Shown: positions 33,508 to 43,490, numbered from the stretch's first letter. The stretch is 64,000 bases of DNA from Paraktedonobacter carboxidivorans (GCA_041156125.1 JBEVTI010000001.1:248001-312000); one strand, 5' to 3'. The notes: a model not told the origin generated them from the sequence alone. Made by a program: numbers and translations.

Positions 33508-35418
33508 TCAAAGTGCCGTGAGTGGTGAGCGCTGACGACCTGTACTGGTCTGCTGTGGATTGGGTGGAGGCAAACGCACACCTTGCAGGAGGAAGGCCTC
33601 CAATTGCGCGGCTGTTGTGAAAGGGAAATCAGCGTTGCGCAGATAAATGCGGGCGTTTGGATGATCGAAGACCGAGTAGCTTTCATCGGCGCTGCTATCG
33701 TTAAGAGTAATGCCCAGAAAGCTGGGGTGGGCCTCAAATTGCGCGCCAAGGTGGAAGCCAAGCTGACCACTGAAGAGCAACGCATAGTAGTGAATAGTCA
33801 AAGGATAGCGCTCGGTCAATCTGGGAATTGACTTATCCAGACGATCAGTGGGCATAGTAATCGCTCCTACCTGCATGAGCATCGTGGCAATCATGCTCGC
33901 CTTCGCCACTGTATCATCGCCATAGAGGTCCAGCCCTTCCTGAGCGTTGCCAGAGGCATCCATGTAGCTGGCCTGGGGATAGATCGAGGGGTCCTTGCCA
34001 TCGACCACTACAGGCAATGCATCATCCCACTGCTCGTAGGTCAGCACTGTGCCAGGCTTGAGATGCTGGAAAATCCACTCTGAGGCTTGAATGCGTGTAT
34101 TGGGCTGGCTATAGATCGCATTCAGAGCCAGGCATTGAAAGAGCGTACCCACCAGCACCAGGGCAATCAGGACATAGGAGCCAGCCCTGACTGCCCGCGC
34201 GTATGTAGTGTTCCAATCAAGCTTAAACGCGGTCAATGAGATCAACATACAGGCGCCCATCAGGACCAACAGGGGATAGAGTGGTAGCATGTAGCGCATA
34301 TATTTGGTAAAGAATGTGCAATTGATTGCGCCGTAGAGTAGGACCCAGGAAAGCGGCACAAGCCAGCTCGCCATCTCATGCTGCCAGAGTCGCCAGCAGA
34401 GCCAGAGCAGGCCAGCCAGCGACACCAGACCTAGAGTCAGTCCCAGACCCCAGAGGATCAGATTATCAAGCTGGTAGAGCACAGGAATTGTTCCGGCAAA
34501 CTGGCGCACATAGGGTAGATCGATCAAGCCACGGGCAAGGTCGCCCTGGTCGCTCACCTGCTTGCTAAATTCGCTGAAATCAAGCAGGGCGTAGGGCATA
34601 GCTATGATAAAGATCAGGGCTGTGAGGCAGGCTGTGTAAATTAGCGGAATGATCACTTCCCAGAGGTCGCGTTTATGGTACCAGCGCAGGCTCAATGCTA
34701 TCAGGAGTGGGAGGGCCAGGGGGGCCGCGCTTGTCTTGGTGGCCAGACCCAGACCGTAGCCCAGGCCGGCGACCAGTGACCAGAGCACTGGCTTCTCTGT
34801 GCGTATCAGCTTGACGCAGGCCAGCATGGTTAGCATGACAAAGAACAGTGTCATGGTATCAACAGTATAAAAATGCGCCTGCTGCACTTCAAATGGTGTA
34901 AATGCTACACAGGCGGCGGCCAGCAAGGCTACAGACCAGGCGCGGCGGCGATCGGGTGTGGTATCTGGCGTCAAAAGCAGCGCCAGCCAGGCAGTTAAGG
35001 CGATCGTGCTGGTATCAAAGAGCACATTCAGCACACGTCCAGTCAATGTTAAATGCGCAAAATCAGCCAGCGCGGGCGAAATATGTGAGAGCAGATTGCC
35101 TACAAAAGCCAGCAGGTAGAGCGGGAAGGTGCCATAGGCAAAAAAATGCGGGTTGAGTGGTGAATTTGCTTGATCTAGAAACTGCCGCCAACTGGTAGGC
35201 CAGCTTAGCTTAACTACCTGATACATAATCTGGCGTTCGTCAGGATGAAAATTAGTACCCTGGCCTGAACCTGCGCCATACAAACTCAGCATCCATTGCG
35301 AGCGAGGCAGCATTTCATCCCAATCCAGGCCATAAAGACGCCCAGCGAATCCCAGACCAACTGTGATACATAGTGCCAGGGGACGCCACCAACGAGCCAG
35401 AAACTTTGACTTTAACAC
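33508..35418 (-). CDS. GT39-like glycosyltransferase/mannosyltransferase, membrane protein
   Basis: A 636-residue polytopic protein with about 12 membrane segments and an extracytoplasmic C-terminal part of roughly 200 residues. The first external loop carries NFHPDERQIMYQ, the acidic pair expected for PMT/ArnT-type (GT39/GT83) enzymes that use a polyprenyl-phosphate sugar. It is longer than the GT39-like protein at 2267-3811 and not an obvious duplicate of it. It is probably transcribed alone: a kinase gene lies upstream and the rpsP operon downstream, both on the same strand. Acceptor unknown. Confidence 0.78.
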   Translation of the reverse strand: MLKSKFLARWWRPLALCITVGLGFAGRLYGLDWDEMLPRSQWMLSLYGAGSGQGTNFHPDERQIMYQVVKLSWPTSWRQFLDQANSPLNPHFFAYGTFPLYLLAFVGNLLSHISPALADFAHLTLTGRVLNVLFDTSTIALTAWLALLLTPDTTPDRRRAWSVALLAAACVAFTPFEVQQAHFYTVDTMTLFFVMLTMLACVKLIRTEKPVLWSLVAGLGYGLGLATKTSAAPLALPLLIALSLRWYHKRDLWEVIIPLIYTACLTALIFIIAMPYALLDFSEFSKQVSDQGDLARGLIDLPYVRQFAGTIPVLYQLDNLILWGLGLTLGLVSLAGLLWLCWRLWQHEMASWLVPLSWVLLYGAINCTFFTKYMRYMLPLYPLLVLMGACMLISLTAFKLDWNTTYARAVRAGSYVLIALVLVGTLFQCLALNAIYSQPNTRIQASEWIFQHLKPGTVLTYEQWDDALPVVVDGKDPSIYPQASYMDASGNAQEGLDLYGDDTVAKASMIATMLMQVGAITMPTDRLDKSIPRLTERYPLTIHYYALLFSGQLGFHLGAQFEAHPSFLGITLNDSSADESYSVFDHPNARIYLRNADFPFTTAAQLEAFLLQGVRLPPPNPQQTSTGRQRSPLTAL

Positions 35419-35620
35419 ACTTTTCCTCGCTCCTGGCTGGGAAAAATCCTTCTTTCCGCAGCCGTTTAAATTTAGTTCCAGTGCAGGGCTTGCTTTGACC
35501 CGCTTGAGGATACTGGCATAGTATAATATCCCTACCTGCTTGCCGCAAGTGTTTAGTCATATAAGCATATAAAGGTGGAGGACGTAATAGTTCTTTTGCT
35601 TGCGCACATCTTGAAAACGC

Positions 35621-35666
35621 GAGAGCGAGGCGCGGACGGCGCGCAGCCGCCTTGCGCTTCGCTCTC
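35621..35666 (-). terminator. Hairpin downstream of the kinase gene
   Basis: GAGAGCGA (35621-35628) pairs with TCGCTCTC (35659-35666), extended by partial GC pairing inside. On the minus strand it is followed by GCGTTTTC, about 100 bases after the kinase stop. The rest of the 347-bp gap shows nothing further. Confidence 0.5.
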
Positions 35667-35765
35667 AGGAACCTTATCAGAACTACACTATGCCTCGTTT
35701 GCTCTGCTTGTAGTTTACGTCGCTGGCTACAAGTACTATGCCTGCTCCAGCGGCAGGCGGATTGC

Positions 35766-36803
35766 TCAAGCGCTTTGTGTGGGCATGAGCTGAGGAAGAC
35801 GCAGAATGGTCTGCTCACCCGTTTCAGGCAAACGTGGTACGCTGGCAGAGAGTGGTTCTTCTGGCCTCATACTCTGTCGGGAAGGCTCTTCATCCTGGCT
35901 CGCACCGAGAGCAGGCGTGCTTCGATAATATGGCCAGCGCTTGAGTAAGGGCGCATGCCCTCTACGCGTGATCTCAACGAAGGCGCGCGCGAAATCCAGG
36001 ATGCCAGGATAGCGCCGCGCTGGATCAGCATGCAGTGCCGTCCACATAATTTCATCAATAGCGAGAGGCAGTTCAGGGCGCTCGATGCGTGCTGCGCGCG
36101 GTATACGCGCGGCACGCAACATGCGCGTCTCCTCGGTCTCACTGGAGAACGGCGTGTGCCCGGTTAACCATTCATAAGCGCAAACCGCCAGACTATATTG
36201 ATCGCTGGCCTCACAGGGCGCGCCGCGATGCTGCTCAGGTGCCATATAGGGCACTGTCCCGCCATCATAGTGCTTGTGTGTATAGGGGCGCGCGGGATTG
36301 TCTATCGCCAGTTCAAAATCAGCAAGCACAGCATGATGTTTATCGAGCAGTAGAATATTGCTCGGCTTCACATCGCGATGGATCTGACCCCTTTGATGTA
36401 AGGCGTTCAGCGCGCGGCTAACTTGCGCGACGTACAGACGCACTAGAAACAGGGGCAGTTTGCGCCCAGGCCCGTGACGATGCACGATAGAGCCGTAGGG
36501 AGCGTATTCCAGAACAAGGGCACAAAAATTTCTCCCTTCAAGGTAGTCGCGATACCCAATAATATATTGATGATGTAGGCTCGAAAGAATCCGCGCTTCG
36601 TTTTGCAAGAGGCGTTCATCACGCCGATATTCTTTATCATCCCGATGCTCGGAGAGTACTACTTTTAACACCACTGGCACCTGCAACATGACATGCTGCG
36701 CGTGCCAGATTTCGATCCCATGACGCTTATCTAAACGCCGGACTAATTGATAATGCTCTAAGACCTCACCAGCGTTTCGATGCGCACCCCAATATGCTCT
36801 CAT
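35766..36803 (-). CDS. Serine/threonine protein kinase
   Basis: A 345-residue Hanks-type kinase. The catalytic loop HRDVKPSN is intact, the VAIK lysine is in VVLKVV, and the activation segment ends GTVPYMAPEQ. The metal-binding DFG is spelled DFE (LADFELAID), and the glycine-rich loop is reduced (RLDKRHGIEIWHA, one Gly). The catalytic domain fills residues about 15-285; the remaining 60 residues are Pro/Arg-rich and lack a membrane segment or extracellular sensor domain, so it is probably cytoplasmic. It is divergent from deoC, and no phosphatase gene is directly adjacent. Confidence 0.87.
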   Translation of the reverse strand: MRAYWGAHRNAGEVLEHYQLVRRLDKRHGIEIWHAQHVMLQVPVVLKVVLSEHRDDKEYRRDERLLQNEARILSSLHHQYIIGYRDYLEGRNFCALVLEYAPYGSIVHRHGPGRKLPLFLVRLYVAQVSRALNALHQRGQIHRDVKPSNILLLDKHHAVLADFELAIDNPARPYTHKHYDGGTVPYMAPEQHRGAPCEASDQYSLAVCAYEWLTGHTPFSSETEETRMLRAARIPRAARIERPELPLAIDEIMWTALHADPARRYPGILDFARAFVEITRRGHAPLLKRWPYYRSTPALGASQDEEPSRQSMRPEEPLSASVPRLPETGEQTILRLPQLMPTQSA

Positions 36804-37348
36804 GTGTCTCCTCCAGTGCCAGATCTGACAGCTCGATGCTAACCACGCGCTCCCACCTCATTGCTCGCGAACCCGCAGACCCTGAACGGTAGCATTGCTA
36901 CAGATATGCTGCCCATACCTGCGTGCCACCGCGAGTACTTCACCAGGTACCCTACATTCTAGACGTGGTAGGATACAGAAACTAAAAATGCTACCGTTTA
37001 TATTAAACGTATATATTGTATATATTATACATATAGAAACTATGATTTTCTGCCTCTGGGGAGGTAGCATATGAGCCATCCCAGATTTTTTTTCAGCAGC
37101 ACAAGCACGTTGTCCTCCCCACCCCTTTTGTGTGAAGAGGTTTGGCGGGCGCCCAGCGCCCGCCAAACCTCTTCTTTTCTCCGGTGGCGGGGAGGTACAA
37201 GCTGTTTTGGCCTGCTTTTGCAAAAGCAGGGATGACCCATAGCAGAGGCAGAAACATCTCTTGACAATCTCTCCATTTATAAGCCAAGATTTAATGATGG
37301 GTGGCTACAATACTACTATGGCTTTCAGGAGCAGGTAAGGGAGAACTT
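36804..37348. other. Divergent intergenic region with AT-rich palindromes and a two-hairpin repeat
   Basis: The gap between the kinase and deoC genes holds an AT-rich stretch (about 36990-37035) with GTTTA-TAT-TAAAC at 36996-37008 and overlapping TATATA palindromes, likely promoter or operator DNA. Nearer deoC lies copy 2 of the two-hairpin repeat, followed by TTGACA at 37261-37266, for which no matching -10 box at normal spacing was found. Confidence 0.45.
37134..37230 (+). repeat. Two-hairpin repeat, copy 2
   Basis: Part A is a perfect 19-bp stem (37134-37152 with 37156-37174, loop CCA) followed by TTTTCTCCGG. Part B is a perfect 20-bp palindrome, CCTGCTTTTGCAAAAGCAGG, at 37211-37230. The 36-base spacer contains AAGCTGTTTTGGCC, also present with small changes in copy 1. 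It lies in a divergent promoter region rather than at a gene end. Confidence 0.8.
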
Positions 37349-38368
37349 ATGGCTACAACGAGACAACGAAATGAGGCCGAGAAGACGCGCCAGCCGGAGC
37401 AAGGGGAGCGGCAACCAGGACTGGAGCGTAACGCGGGTATGCCGCTGGATATGGATTGGGTACGCCAGGTACGGGTAAACCTTAGCGCAGTAGAGCGGCG
37501 TGCCGCGACTATTCCCACCAGGCGCACGGTGAAGAAGGAGTGGCAGGCGGCCTGGCTTTTGCGCGCGATTACCTGCATTGATCTGACGACTCTGGCGGGC
37601 GATGATACGCCTGGCAATGTGCGGCGTCTGTGTGATAAGGCGCGTCATCCGGTGCGCCAGGAGTTGTTAGAGGCGCTTGGCGCTGGTACGCTGGATCTCA
37701 AGGTGGGAGCGGTCTGTGTCTATCATAATCTTGTGCCGGTCGCGCTGGAGTCGCTGCGGAATTCAGGCATTCCGGTTGCAGCGGTCTCGACCGGCTTTCC
37801 AGCGGGTCAGAATCCCTTTGAGCAGAAGATCGCCGAGATCGATGCTTCGGTGCAGGCAGGCGCGAGCGAGATCGATATCGTAATCTCGCGTGCTCATGTG
37901 CTGACTGGCGACTGGCAGGCGCTTTACGACGAGGTGCGAGCATTTCGCGCGGCCTGTGGGGAAGCGCATATGAAAACCATCCTTGCTACATACGAGTTAG
38001 CGACGCTGCGCAATGTTGGCATGGCCAGCCTGGTCTGTATGATGGCCGGGGCTGATTTTATCAAGACTTCTACGGGTAAAGAGGCTGTGAACGCTACTCT
38101 GCCAGTCGGACTGGTGATGGTACGCGCGATTCGCGCTTATTATGAGCGCACGGGCTATCACGTGGGTTTCAAGCCCGCGGGTGGAATTCGCGTCGCCAAA
38201 TCCGCGCTTGACTGGCTGATTCTGATCAAGGAAGAGCTGGGTAACGAGTGGTTGAACAATCAGTTGTTCCGCCTGGGGGCCAGTGGCCTGCTCTCGGACA
38301 TTGAGCGCCAGCTTTCGCATTTCGCCACTGGCCACTATGGAGCGGCGCATCACAATCCGCTAGTCTGA
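37349..38368 (+). CDS. deoC: Deoxyribose-phosphate aldolase
   Basis: A DeoC of about 339 residues, which splits 2-deoxyribose 5-phosphate to glyceraldehyde 3-phosphate and acetaldehyde. The Schiff-base lysine is in FIKTSTGKEA and the second catalytic lysine in VGFKPAGGIR; TCIDLTTLAGDDTPGNV marks the N-terminal part of the barrel. It has an N-terminal extension of about 65 residues compared with the E. coli enzyme of 259 residues. The ATG at 37349 has GGGAG 6 bases upstream; an in-frame GTG at 37301 does not. It is followed after 16 bp by an aldehyde dehydrogenase gene that could oxidise the acetaldehyde. Confidence 0.93.
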   Translation: MATTRQRNEAEKTRQPEQGERQPGLERNAGMPLDMDWVRQVRVNLSAVERRAATIPTRRTVKKEWQAAWLLRAITCIDLTTLAGDDTPGNVRRLCDKARHPVRQELLEALGAGTLDLKVGAVCVYHNLVPVALESLRNSGIPVAAVSTGFPAGQNPFEQKIAEIDASVQAGASEIDIVISRAHVLTGDWQALYDEVRAFRAACGEAHMKTILATYELATLRNVGMASLVCMMAGADFIKTSTGKEAVNATLPVGLVMVRAIRAYYERTGYHVGFKPAGGIRVAKSALDWLILIKEELGNEWLNNQLFRLGASGLLSDIERQLSHFATGHYGAAHHNPLV

Positions 38369-38384
38369 GTACAGGGGAAGTAAG

Positions 38385-40874
38385 ATGAACGTGATGGACA
38401 TTTTTGAGACCATGGAATACGGGCCAGCTCCCGAAGCAGCGGCGCCTGCACTGGATTGGATTCAGGCTCACCAGCCCTTTGGTCTGTTTATTAACAATCG
38501 CTGGACTGCGCCAGCCAGTGGCAAGTATCTGGAGAGTATTAACCCGGCAAGTGGCAAGTCCCTGGCGCGTGTGGCGGCGGCGAATAGCGTCGATGTTGAC
38601 GCAGCCGTGGCGGCGGCTCGCGCGGCCAGTCTCAGTTGGGGGCAGGCGCCTGGGCATATGCGCGCCCGTTATCTTTACGCTCTGGCGCGTAATATTCAGA
38701 AGCATTCACGCCTGCTGGCTGTACTGGAGTCGCTGGACAATGGCAAGCCTATTCGCGAGACTCGCGATATCGACATTCCATTGGTAGCGCGCCACTTTTA
38801 TTATCATGCTGGCTGGGCGCAACTGATGGAGAGCGAACTGGCAGGCTATGTACCGCTAGGCGTAGTTGGCCAGATTATCCCCTGGAATTTTCCCCTCTTG
38901 ATGCTGGCCTGGAAGATTGCCCCGGCTCTGGCTATGGGCAATACGGTTGTGCTCAAACCAGCTCGCTATACATCGCTCAGTGCCTTGAAGTTCGCCGAGA
39001 TTGTGCAGGAGGCAGGTCTGCCGCCCGGCGTAGTCAATATCGTGACTGGCGAGGCTGCGGCTGTTGGTGAGACGTTGGTCAACCATCCTGATGTAAATAA
39101 GATTGCTTTCACAGGCTCAACAGAGGTCGGACGGAGCATCAGGCGCGCGACGGCTGGCTCTGGCAAGAAGATCTCGCTTGAATTGGGCGGGAAGTCGCCA
39201 TTCGTGGTCTTTGATGATGCTGACCTGGACAGCGTCGTAGAGGGTGTAGTTGACGCGATCTGGTTCAACCAGGGCCAGGTCTGCTGCGCGGGTTCGCGCC
39301 TGCTGGTCCAGGAGAATATAGCTGAAGGATTGTTCGCCAGGCTGCGCGCGCGTATGGAGCGCCTGCGCGTAGGAGAGCCGCTGGATAAGGCCATCGATAT
39401 TGGCGCGATTGTTTCGCCGGGCCAGTTGCAAGAGATTCAGCGCCTGGTGGACCTGGGCGTGCAAGAGGGAGCGATGCTCTGGCAACCCTCCTGGGCCTGT
39501 CCGACCGAAGGCTATTTCTTCCCACCCTCTCTCTTTACCAACGTTTCCCCAGCTACTACTATTGCCCAGGTCGAGATCTTCGGTCCTGTACTGGTAGCGA
39601 TGACTTTTCGCACGCCTACCGAGGCTGTAGAACTGGCGAATAATACGCGCTATGGTCTGGCAGCCAGCGTGTGGAGCGAGAATATCAATCTGGCGCTGGA
39701 CATCGCGCCTAAGATCAAAGCTGGCAGTGTCTGGATCAACTGCACCAATCTTTTTGATGCTTCCAGTGGCTTTGGCGGGTATCGCGAAAGTGGCTTTGGT
39801 CGCGAAGGGGGCAAAGAAGGTCTGTATGAATATGTCAGGCCCGCCTGGGCGCAGCTAGCGGTTGCGAACCAGCCCGCGTCTCTCTCGGCTGCAAGCGTTG
39901 CGGCTGCTGAGGAGCAAGCCGTGGCCGCGGACCAGCCCGCGTCTCAGTTGGATAGGAGCGTGCCAGAGACGACCTCCAGCGCGGATTCCGCGCTCAGCGC
40001 GGATGCTGCGATGTCCGCGCGGCTGCCAGCGATCGATCGCACGCCCAAGCTGTTTATTGGTGGCAAGCAGGCCCGCCCGGACTCGGGTTATAGCCGCGCC
40101 ATCTACGATCCGCGAGAGCAACTGATCGGTCAGGTTGGCGAAGGTAATCGCAAGGATATTCGCAACGCCGTTGAGGCCGCGCACAAGGCCAGTGGCTGGG
40201 CCTTTGGCACAACCCATAATAGGGCGCAAATCCTCTACTATATCGCTGAGAATCTGGCTATACGCGAGGAAGAATTTGCCCGGCGCATTGTTACGCAGAC
40301 CGCGCGCTCCAGCCAGGATGCGCTGCTCGAAGTGCGGGCCAGTATTGCGCGCCTCTTTAGCTATGCTGCCTGGACCGACAAGTATGAGGGTTTGATCCAC
40401 CGTCCACCTATGCGCGGTGCTGTACTTGCCCTGCCAGAAGCTATTGGCGTGATTGGCATTGCCTGTCCCGACGAGTATCCTCTGCTGGGCTTTATCTCGC
40501 TGGTGGCGCCCGCGCTTGCTATGGGTAATACGGTGGTAGCGCTACCCGCGCAGCAAACGCCCTTGAGCGCGACGGACTGCTATCAGGTTTTTGAAACCTC
40601 TGATGTGCCAGCCGGCGTGGTCAATATCGTGACTGGAGAGCGTGATGTGCTGAGTAAAGTGCTGGCCGAGCATGACGACGTTGAGGCCATGTGGTACTTT
40701 GGTTCGCGCGATGGTGCCAGGCTGGTCGAACTGGCCTCAGCTGGTAACATGAAGCGCACCTGGGTCAGCTATGGTCAGCCTCGTGACTGGCTGGACCGCG
40801 CGCAGGGCGAGGGTCAGGAGTTTCTGCGCGCGGCTACCCAGGTCAAGAACATCTGGCTTCCCTACGGGGAGTAG
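38385..40874 (+). CDS. Aldehyde dehydrogenase, double-domain (ALDH16-like)
   Basis: An 829-residue fusion. Residues about 28-490 are a complete aldehyde dehydrogenase: IIPWNFPLLM, FTGSTEVGR, catalytic Glu266 in LELGGK and catalytic Cys300 in NQGQVCCAGSR. After an Ala/Ser-rich linker (about 495-550) a second ALDH-like domain (about 555-829) keeps the NAD-domain shape (GVIGIACPDEYPLL, GVVNIVTGE) but ends early and lacks the Cys and Glu signatures, so it is a non-catalytic partner domain. This matches the ALDH16 layout. The upstream deoC suggests acetaldehyde as substrate. GGGGAAG precedes the start. Confidence 0.88.
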   Translation: MNVMDIFETMEYGPAPEAAAPALDWIQAHQPFGLFINNRWTAPASGKYLESINPASGKSLARVAAANSVDVDAAVAAARAASLSWGQAPGHMRARYLYALARNIQKHSRLLAVLESLDNGKPIRETRDIDIPLVARHFYYHAGWAQLMESELAGYVPLGVVGQIIPWNFPLLMLAWKIAPALAMGNTVVLKPARYTSLSALKFAEIVQEAGLPPGVVNIVTGEAAAVGETLVNHPDVNKIAFTGSTEVGRSIRRATAGSGKKISLELGGKSPFVVFDDADLDSVVEGVVDAIWFNQGQVCCAGSRLLVQENIAEGLFARLRARMERLRVGEPLDKAIDIGAIVSPGQLQEIQRLVDLGVQEGAMLWQPSWACPTEGYFFPPSLFTNVSPATTIAQVEIFGPVLVAMTFRTPTEAVELANNTRYGLAASVWSENINLALDIAPKIKAGSVWINCTNLFDASSGFGGYRESGFGREGGKEGLYEYVRPAWAQLAVANQPASLSAASVAAAEEQAVAADQPASQLDRSVPETTSSADSALSADAAMSARLPAIDRTPKLFIGGKQARPDSGYSRAIYDPREQLIGQVGEGNRKDIRNAVEAAHKASGWAFGTTHNRAQILYYIAENLAIREEEFARRIVTQTARSSQDALLEVRASIARLFSYAAWTDKYEGLIHRPPMRGAVLALPEAIGVIGIACPDEYPLLGFISLVAPALAMGNTVVALPAQQTPLSATDCYQVFETSDVPAGVVNIVTGERDVLSKVLAEHDDVEAMWYFGSRDGARLVELASAGNMKRTWVSYGQPRDWLDRAQGEGQEFLRAATQVKNIWLPYGE

Positions 40875-40917
40875 GCGCGATCTCACTCTACTGCACCCGC
40901 GCCAGGCCGGGCGTGCG

Positions 40918-40951
40918 CTGAGAATGTGCGTTGCTAGCGCTACAATCTCAG
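40918..40951. terminator. Possible bidirectional terminator hairpin
   Basis: CTGAGAATGTGCG (40918-40930) pairs imperfectly with CGCTACAATCTCAG (40938-40951), one mismatch and one bulge, between the convergent ALDH and clpC-like genes. No strong T-run on either side. Confidence 0.4.
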
Positions 40952-41012
40952 CGAGCGATGGATTGAGGTAAGCTTGTAGCAGGCGAAAAATGGTATTAAG
41001 CTCGCGCCAGAG

Positions 41013-43490
41013 CTACAGGTGCCTTTTCGCCTGGCTGCCACTGGGTACCGCGATCCGCGCATGCACTACCATTTCGCCATCCTGTGCATCAACGACGGCC
41101 AGATTGCCGGAAATGAGCTCGTTGTGCAGGATGGCTTCAGCCAGGAGATCTTCGAGCAGACGTTGTATGGTGCGGCGTAGAGAGCGAGCTCCGCAGGCTG
41201 GATCGTAGCCACGCGTGACCAGCAGATCGCGCGCGGCTGGCGTGACTTCTAATTCCAGCGACTGTTGAGCCAGGCGTCGGCCTGTATCAAGAATAAACAG
41301 ATCGACAATCTGCCGCAGGTGGCTCAACTCCAACGGGTGGAAAAAGATTTGTTCATCGATGCGATTAAACAGTTCGGGACGGAAAAAGTTCCTGGCTGCG
41401 CAGAGAGCTTGCTCGCGCATCAGAGAGAGCATAGAATGGCTTCTCTTTCTGGGATCGCTAAAGGCCATGGGCGAAGGCTGGAAATGGCTGGTCCCCAGAT
41501 TGGAGGTCATAATCACAAATGTGTTTTTGAAATCAACGACATGCCCATGCGCGTCGGTCAAACGACCATCCTCAAGGATTTGCAAGAGCAGATCGAAGAT
41601 ATCGCTGTGGGCTTTCTCGATCTCATCAAAGAGCAGCAGGCAATAGGGACGGCGGCGCACAAATTCGGTCAACTGTCCCCCGGCATCATAGCCAACATAG
41701 CCGGGGGGAGAGCCGAGCAGGCGCGAGGCCTGGTGGCGTTCCATGAATTCGGACATATCCAGGGTTAGCAGCGCGTTCTCATCGGTAAACAATGTCGCGG
41801 CCAGGGCGCGCGCCAGTTCAGTCTTGCCTACGCCGGTTGGACCAACAAAAAGGAACGAGCCAATCGGACGGCGCGGGTCGCGAATATCGGTGTAGGCTCG
41901 GCGTACCGCGCGGGCTACCACCTGAATAGCCTCGTGCTGCCCGATTACGCGCCGATGCAGTTCCTCTTCCAGGCGCAAGAGATGTTCAGCCCGCGAGATT
42001 GTAATCTGCCCGAGAGGGATACCTGTCCAGAGCGCTACGATTTCAGCGATCTGGCATGCAGTCACCACGGGTCGTCGCCCGGCGCGCGAGACATACCATT
42101 GCTGTTCGTGTTCGAAAAGTACCTGGCGCCAGCGGATCTCCTGATTACGTCTGTATAGGGCCATAGGATAGTCGTGCCTCTGAATCGCCACATCTTTCCA
42201 TTGTCTGAGGCGCACCAGCAACTCACGCAAGCGTCGTACTGTCTCAGGCACTAGCGCCAGATGAACGCAGGCCCGCGCCGCGGCCTCGTCCAGCAGATCG
42301 ATAGCCTTGTCGGGCTGATAGCGCTGCTGTAAGTAGCGATTTGAGATCTGGACAGCGGCCTGGAGGGCTTCGTCGGTAATGGTTACCTGGTGAAAACTGG
42401 CATAACGCGGGCGCAGTCCGCGCAGGATTTCCAGTGTTTCTTCAGGAGTAGTCTCGGCAATCGTCACTGGCTGGAAACGCCGTTCTAGAGCTGGATCATT
42501 CTCGATGGTTTTGCGATAATCGTCGAATGTCGCGGCGCCGATACAACGGAATTCGCCACGCGCGAGCATAGGTTTAAACATATTTGCCATGTCTACCGAC
42601 CCATCGGCTACTCCAGTGCCCAGCAATGTCTGAAGTTCGTCGATGACCACGATCAGATTCTTTGCCTGCACGACTTCTTGCATTAGCGTTTTGATCCGTT
42701 CCTCAAAGTCTCCGCGAAAGCGTGCGCCCACTGTCAGCAGACTGACATCCAGCAGGACCACGCGCGTCTGCAGCAGGTTCTCTGGTACCTTGCCCTCGAC
42801 AATACGCTGGGCCAGCCCTTCGGCCAGGGCTGTTTTGCCTACACCGGCGGGACCGATGAGCACCAGATTATTCTTTGTGCGCCGCGAGAGAATCTGCATG
42901 GTTCGTTCCAGTTCAGTGGCGCGTCCAATCAAGGGGTCGAGTTCGCCTAGCAATGCCTCGGCTGTTAAATCGCGGCTGACCTGATTCAGGAGCGGGGTTT
43001 CCGCGTAGCGCACCTGATGTTGCGCCAGGAATTGCGCCTGCTCGCGCCCATAGCGGAAGAGTGCCTGCAGGTGTTGGCGTACTGAGAAGAGTGTGACATC
43101 AAAGCTCTCCAGCACACTGACCGCGACGCTTTCATCGTCATCCAGTACCCCTAAGAGCAGGTGCTCGATGCCTGTCCAGAGTTCTCCTGCCTCGGCTGTC
43201 TCACTTTCGGCGCGCGCAAGGGCGGCTTGCGTTAAAGCATTGAACGCCGGGTCATCGGTCATGGTCTTGTTTGCTCCGCGCCCAATCACAAAACCTATGG
43301 CCTGGCATAGTCGCATAGTATCTACCTGTAAGCGCGCGAAGAGCGCCTCTATAACTACGTCGCGCGTTCTGATGATGCCCAGGAGAAGATGTTCAGGGCC
43401 GATCATCCGGTGTTGAAATTGCACAGCGATCTCGCGTGCATAGGTTATGGCCTGCTGAGCCTGTGGAGTATAATTCTCAAATTGGCGCAT
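41013..43490 (-). CDS. clpC: ClpC-type ATP-dependent AAA+ chaperone/unfoldase
   Basis: About 825 residues. The Clp N-domain repeats come first (YTPQAQQAITYAREIA, GPEHLLLGI; GIEHLLLGVL). The first AAA+ module has GPAGVGKTAL, with Walker B VVIDELQTLL; the second has GPTGVGKTELAR with LLLFDEIEKAH, sensor TSNLGT and ELFNRIDE. A short middle domain (about residues 415-470) fits ClpC rather than ClpB. It would unfold proteins for ClpP or act as a chaperone; no clpP is in the window. I chose the ATG at 43490 (MRQFENYTPQ), preceded by GAGGAAGAG; the in-frame ATG at 43523 has GGAGG only one base away. Confidence 0.9.
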   Translation of the reverse strand: MRQFENYTPQAQQAITYAREIAVQFQHRMIGPEHLLLGIIRTRDVVIEALFARLQVDTMRLCQAIGFVIGRGANKTMTDDPAFNALTQAALARAESETAEAGELWTGIEHLLLGVLDDDESVAVSVLESFDVTLFSVRQHLQALFRYGREQAQFLAQHQVRYAETPLLNQVSRDLTAEALLGELDPLIGRATELERTMQILSRRTKNNLVLIGPAGVGKTALAEGLAQRIVEGKVPENLLQTRVVLLDVSLLTVGARFRGDFEERIKTLMQEVVQAKNLIVVIDELQTLLGTGVADGSVDMANMFKPMLARGEFRCIGAATFDDYRKTIENDPALERRFQPVTIAETTPEETLEILRGLRPRYASFHQVTITDEALQAAVQISNRYLQQRYQPDKAIDLLDEAAARACVHLALVPETVRRLRELLVRLRQWKDVAIQRHDYPMALYRRNQEIRWRQVLFEHEQQWYVSRAGRRPVVTACQIAEIVALWTGIPLGQITISRAEHLLRLEEELHRRVIGQHEAIQVVARAVRRAYTDIRDPRRPIGSFLFVGPTGVGKTELARALAATLFTDENALLTLDMSEFMERHQASRLLGSPPGYVGYDAGGQLTEFVRRRPYCLLLFDEIEKAHSDIFDLLLQILEDGRLTDAHGHVVDFKNTFVIMTSNLGTSHFQPSPMAFSDPRKRSHSMLSLMREQALCAARNFFRPELFNRIDEQIFFHPLELSHLRQIVDLFILDTGRRLAQQSLELEVTPAARDLLVTRGYDPACGARSLRRTIQRLLEDLLAEAILHNELISGNLAVVDAQDGEMVVHARIAVPSGSQAKRHL

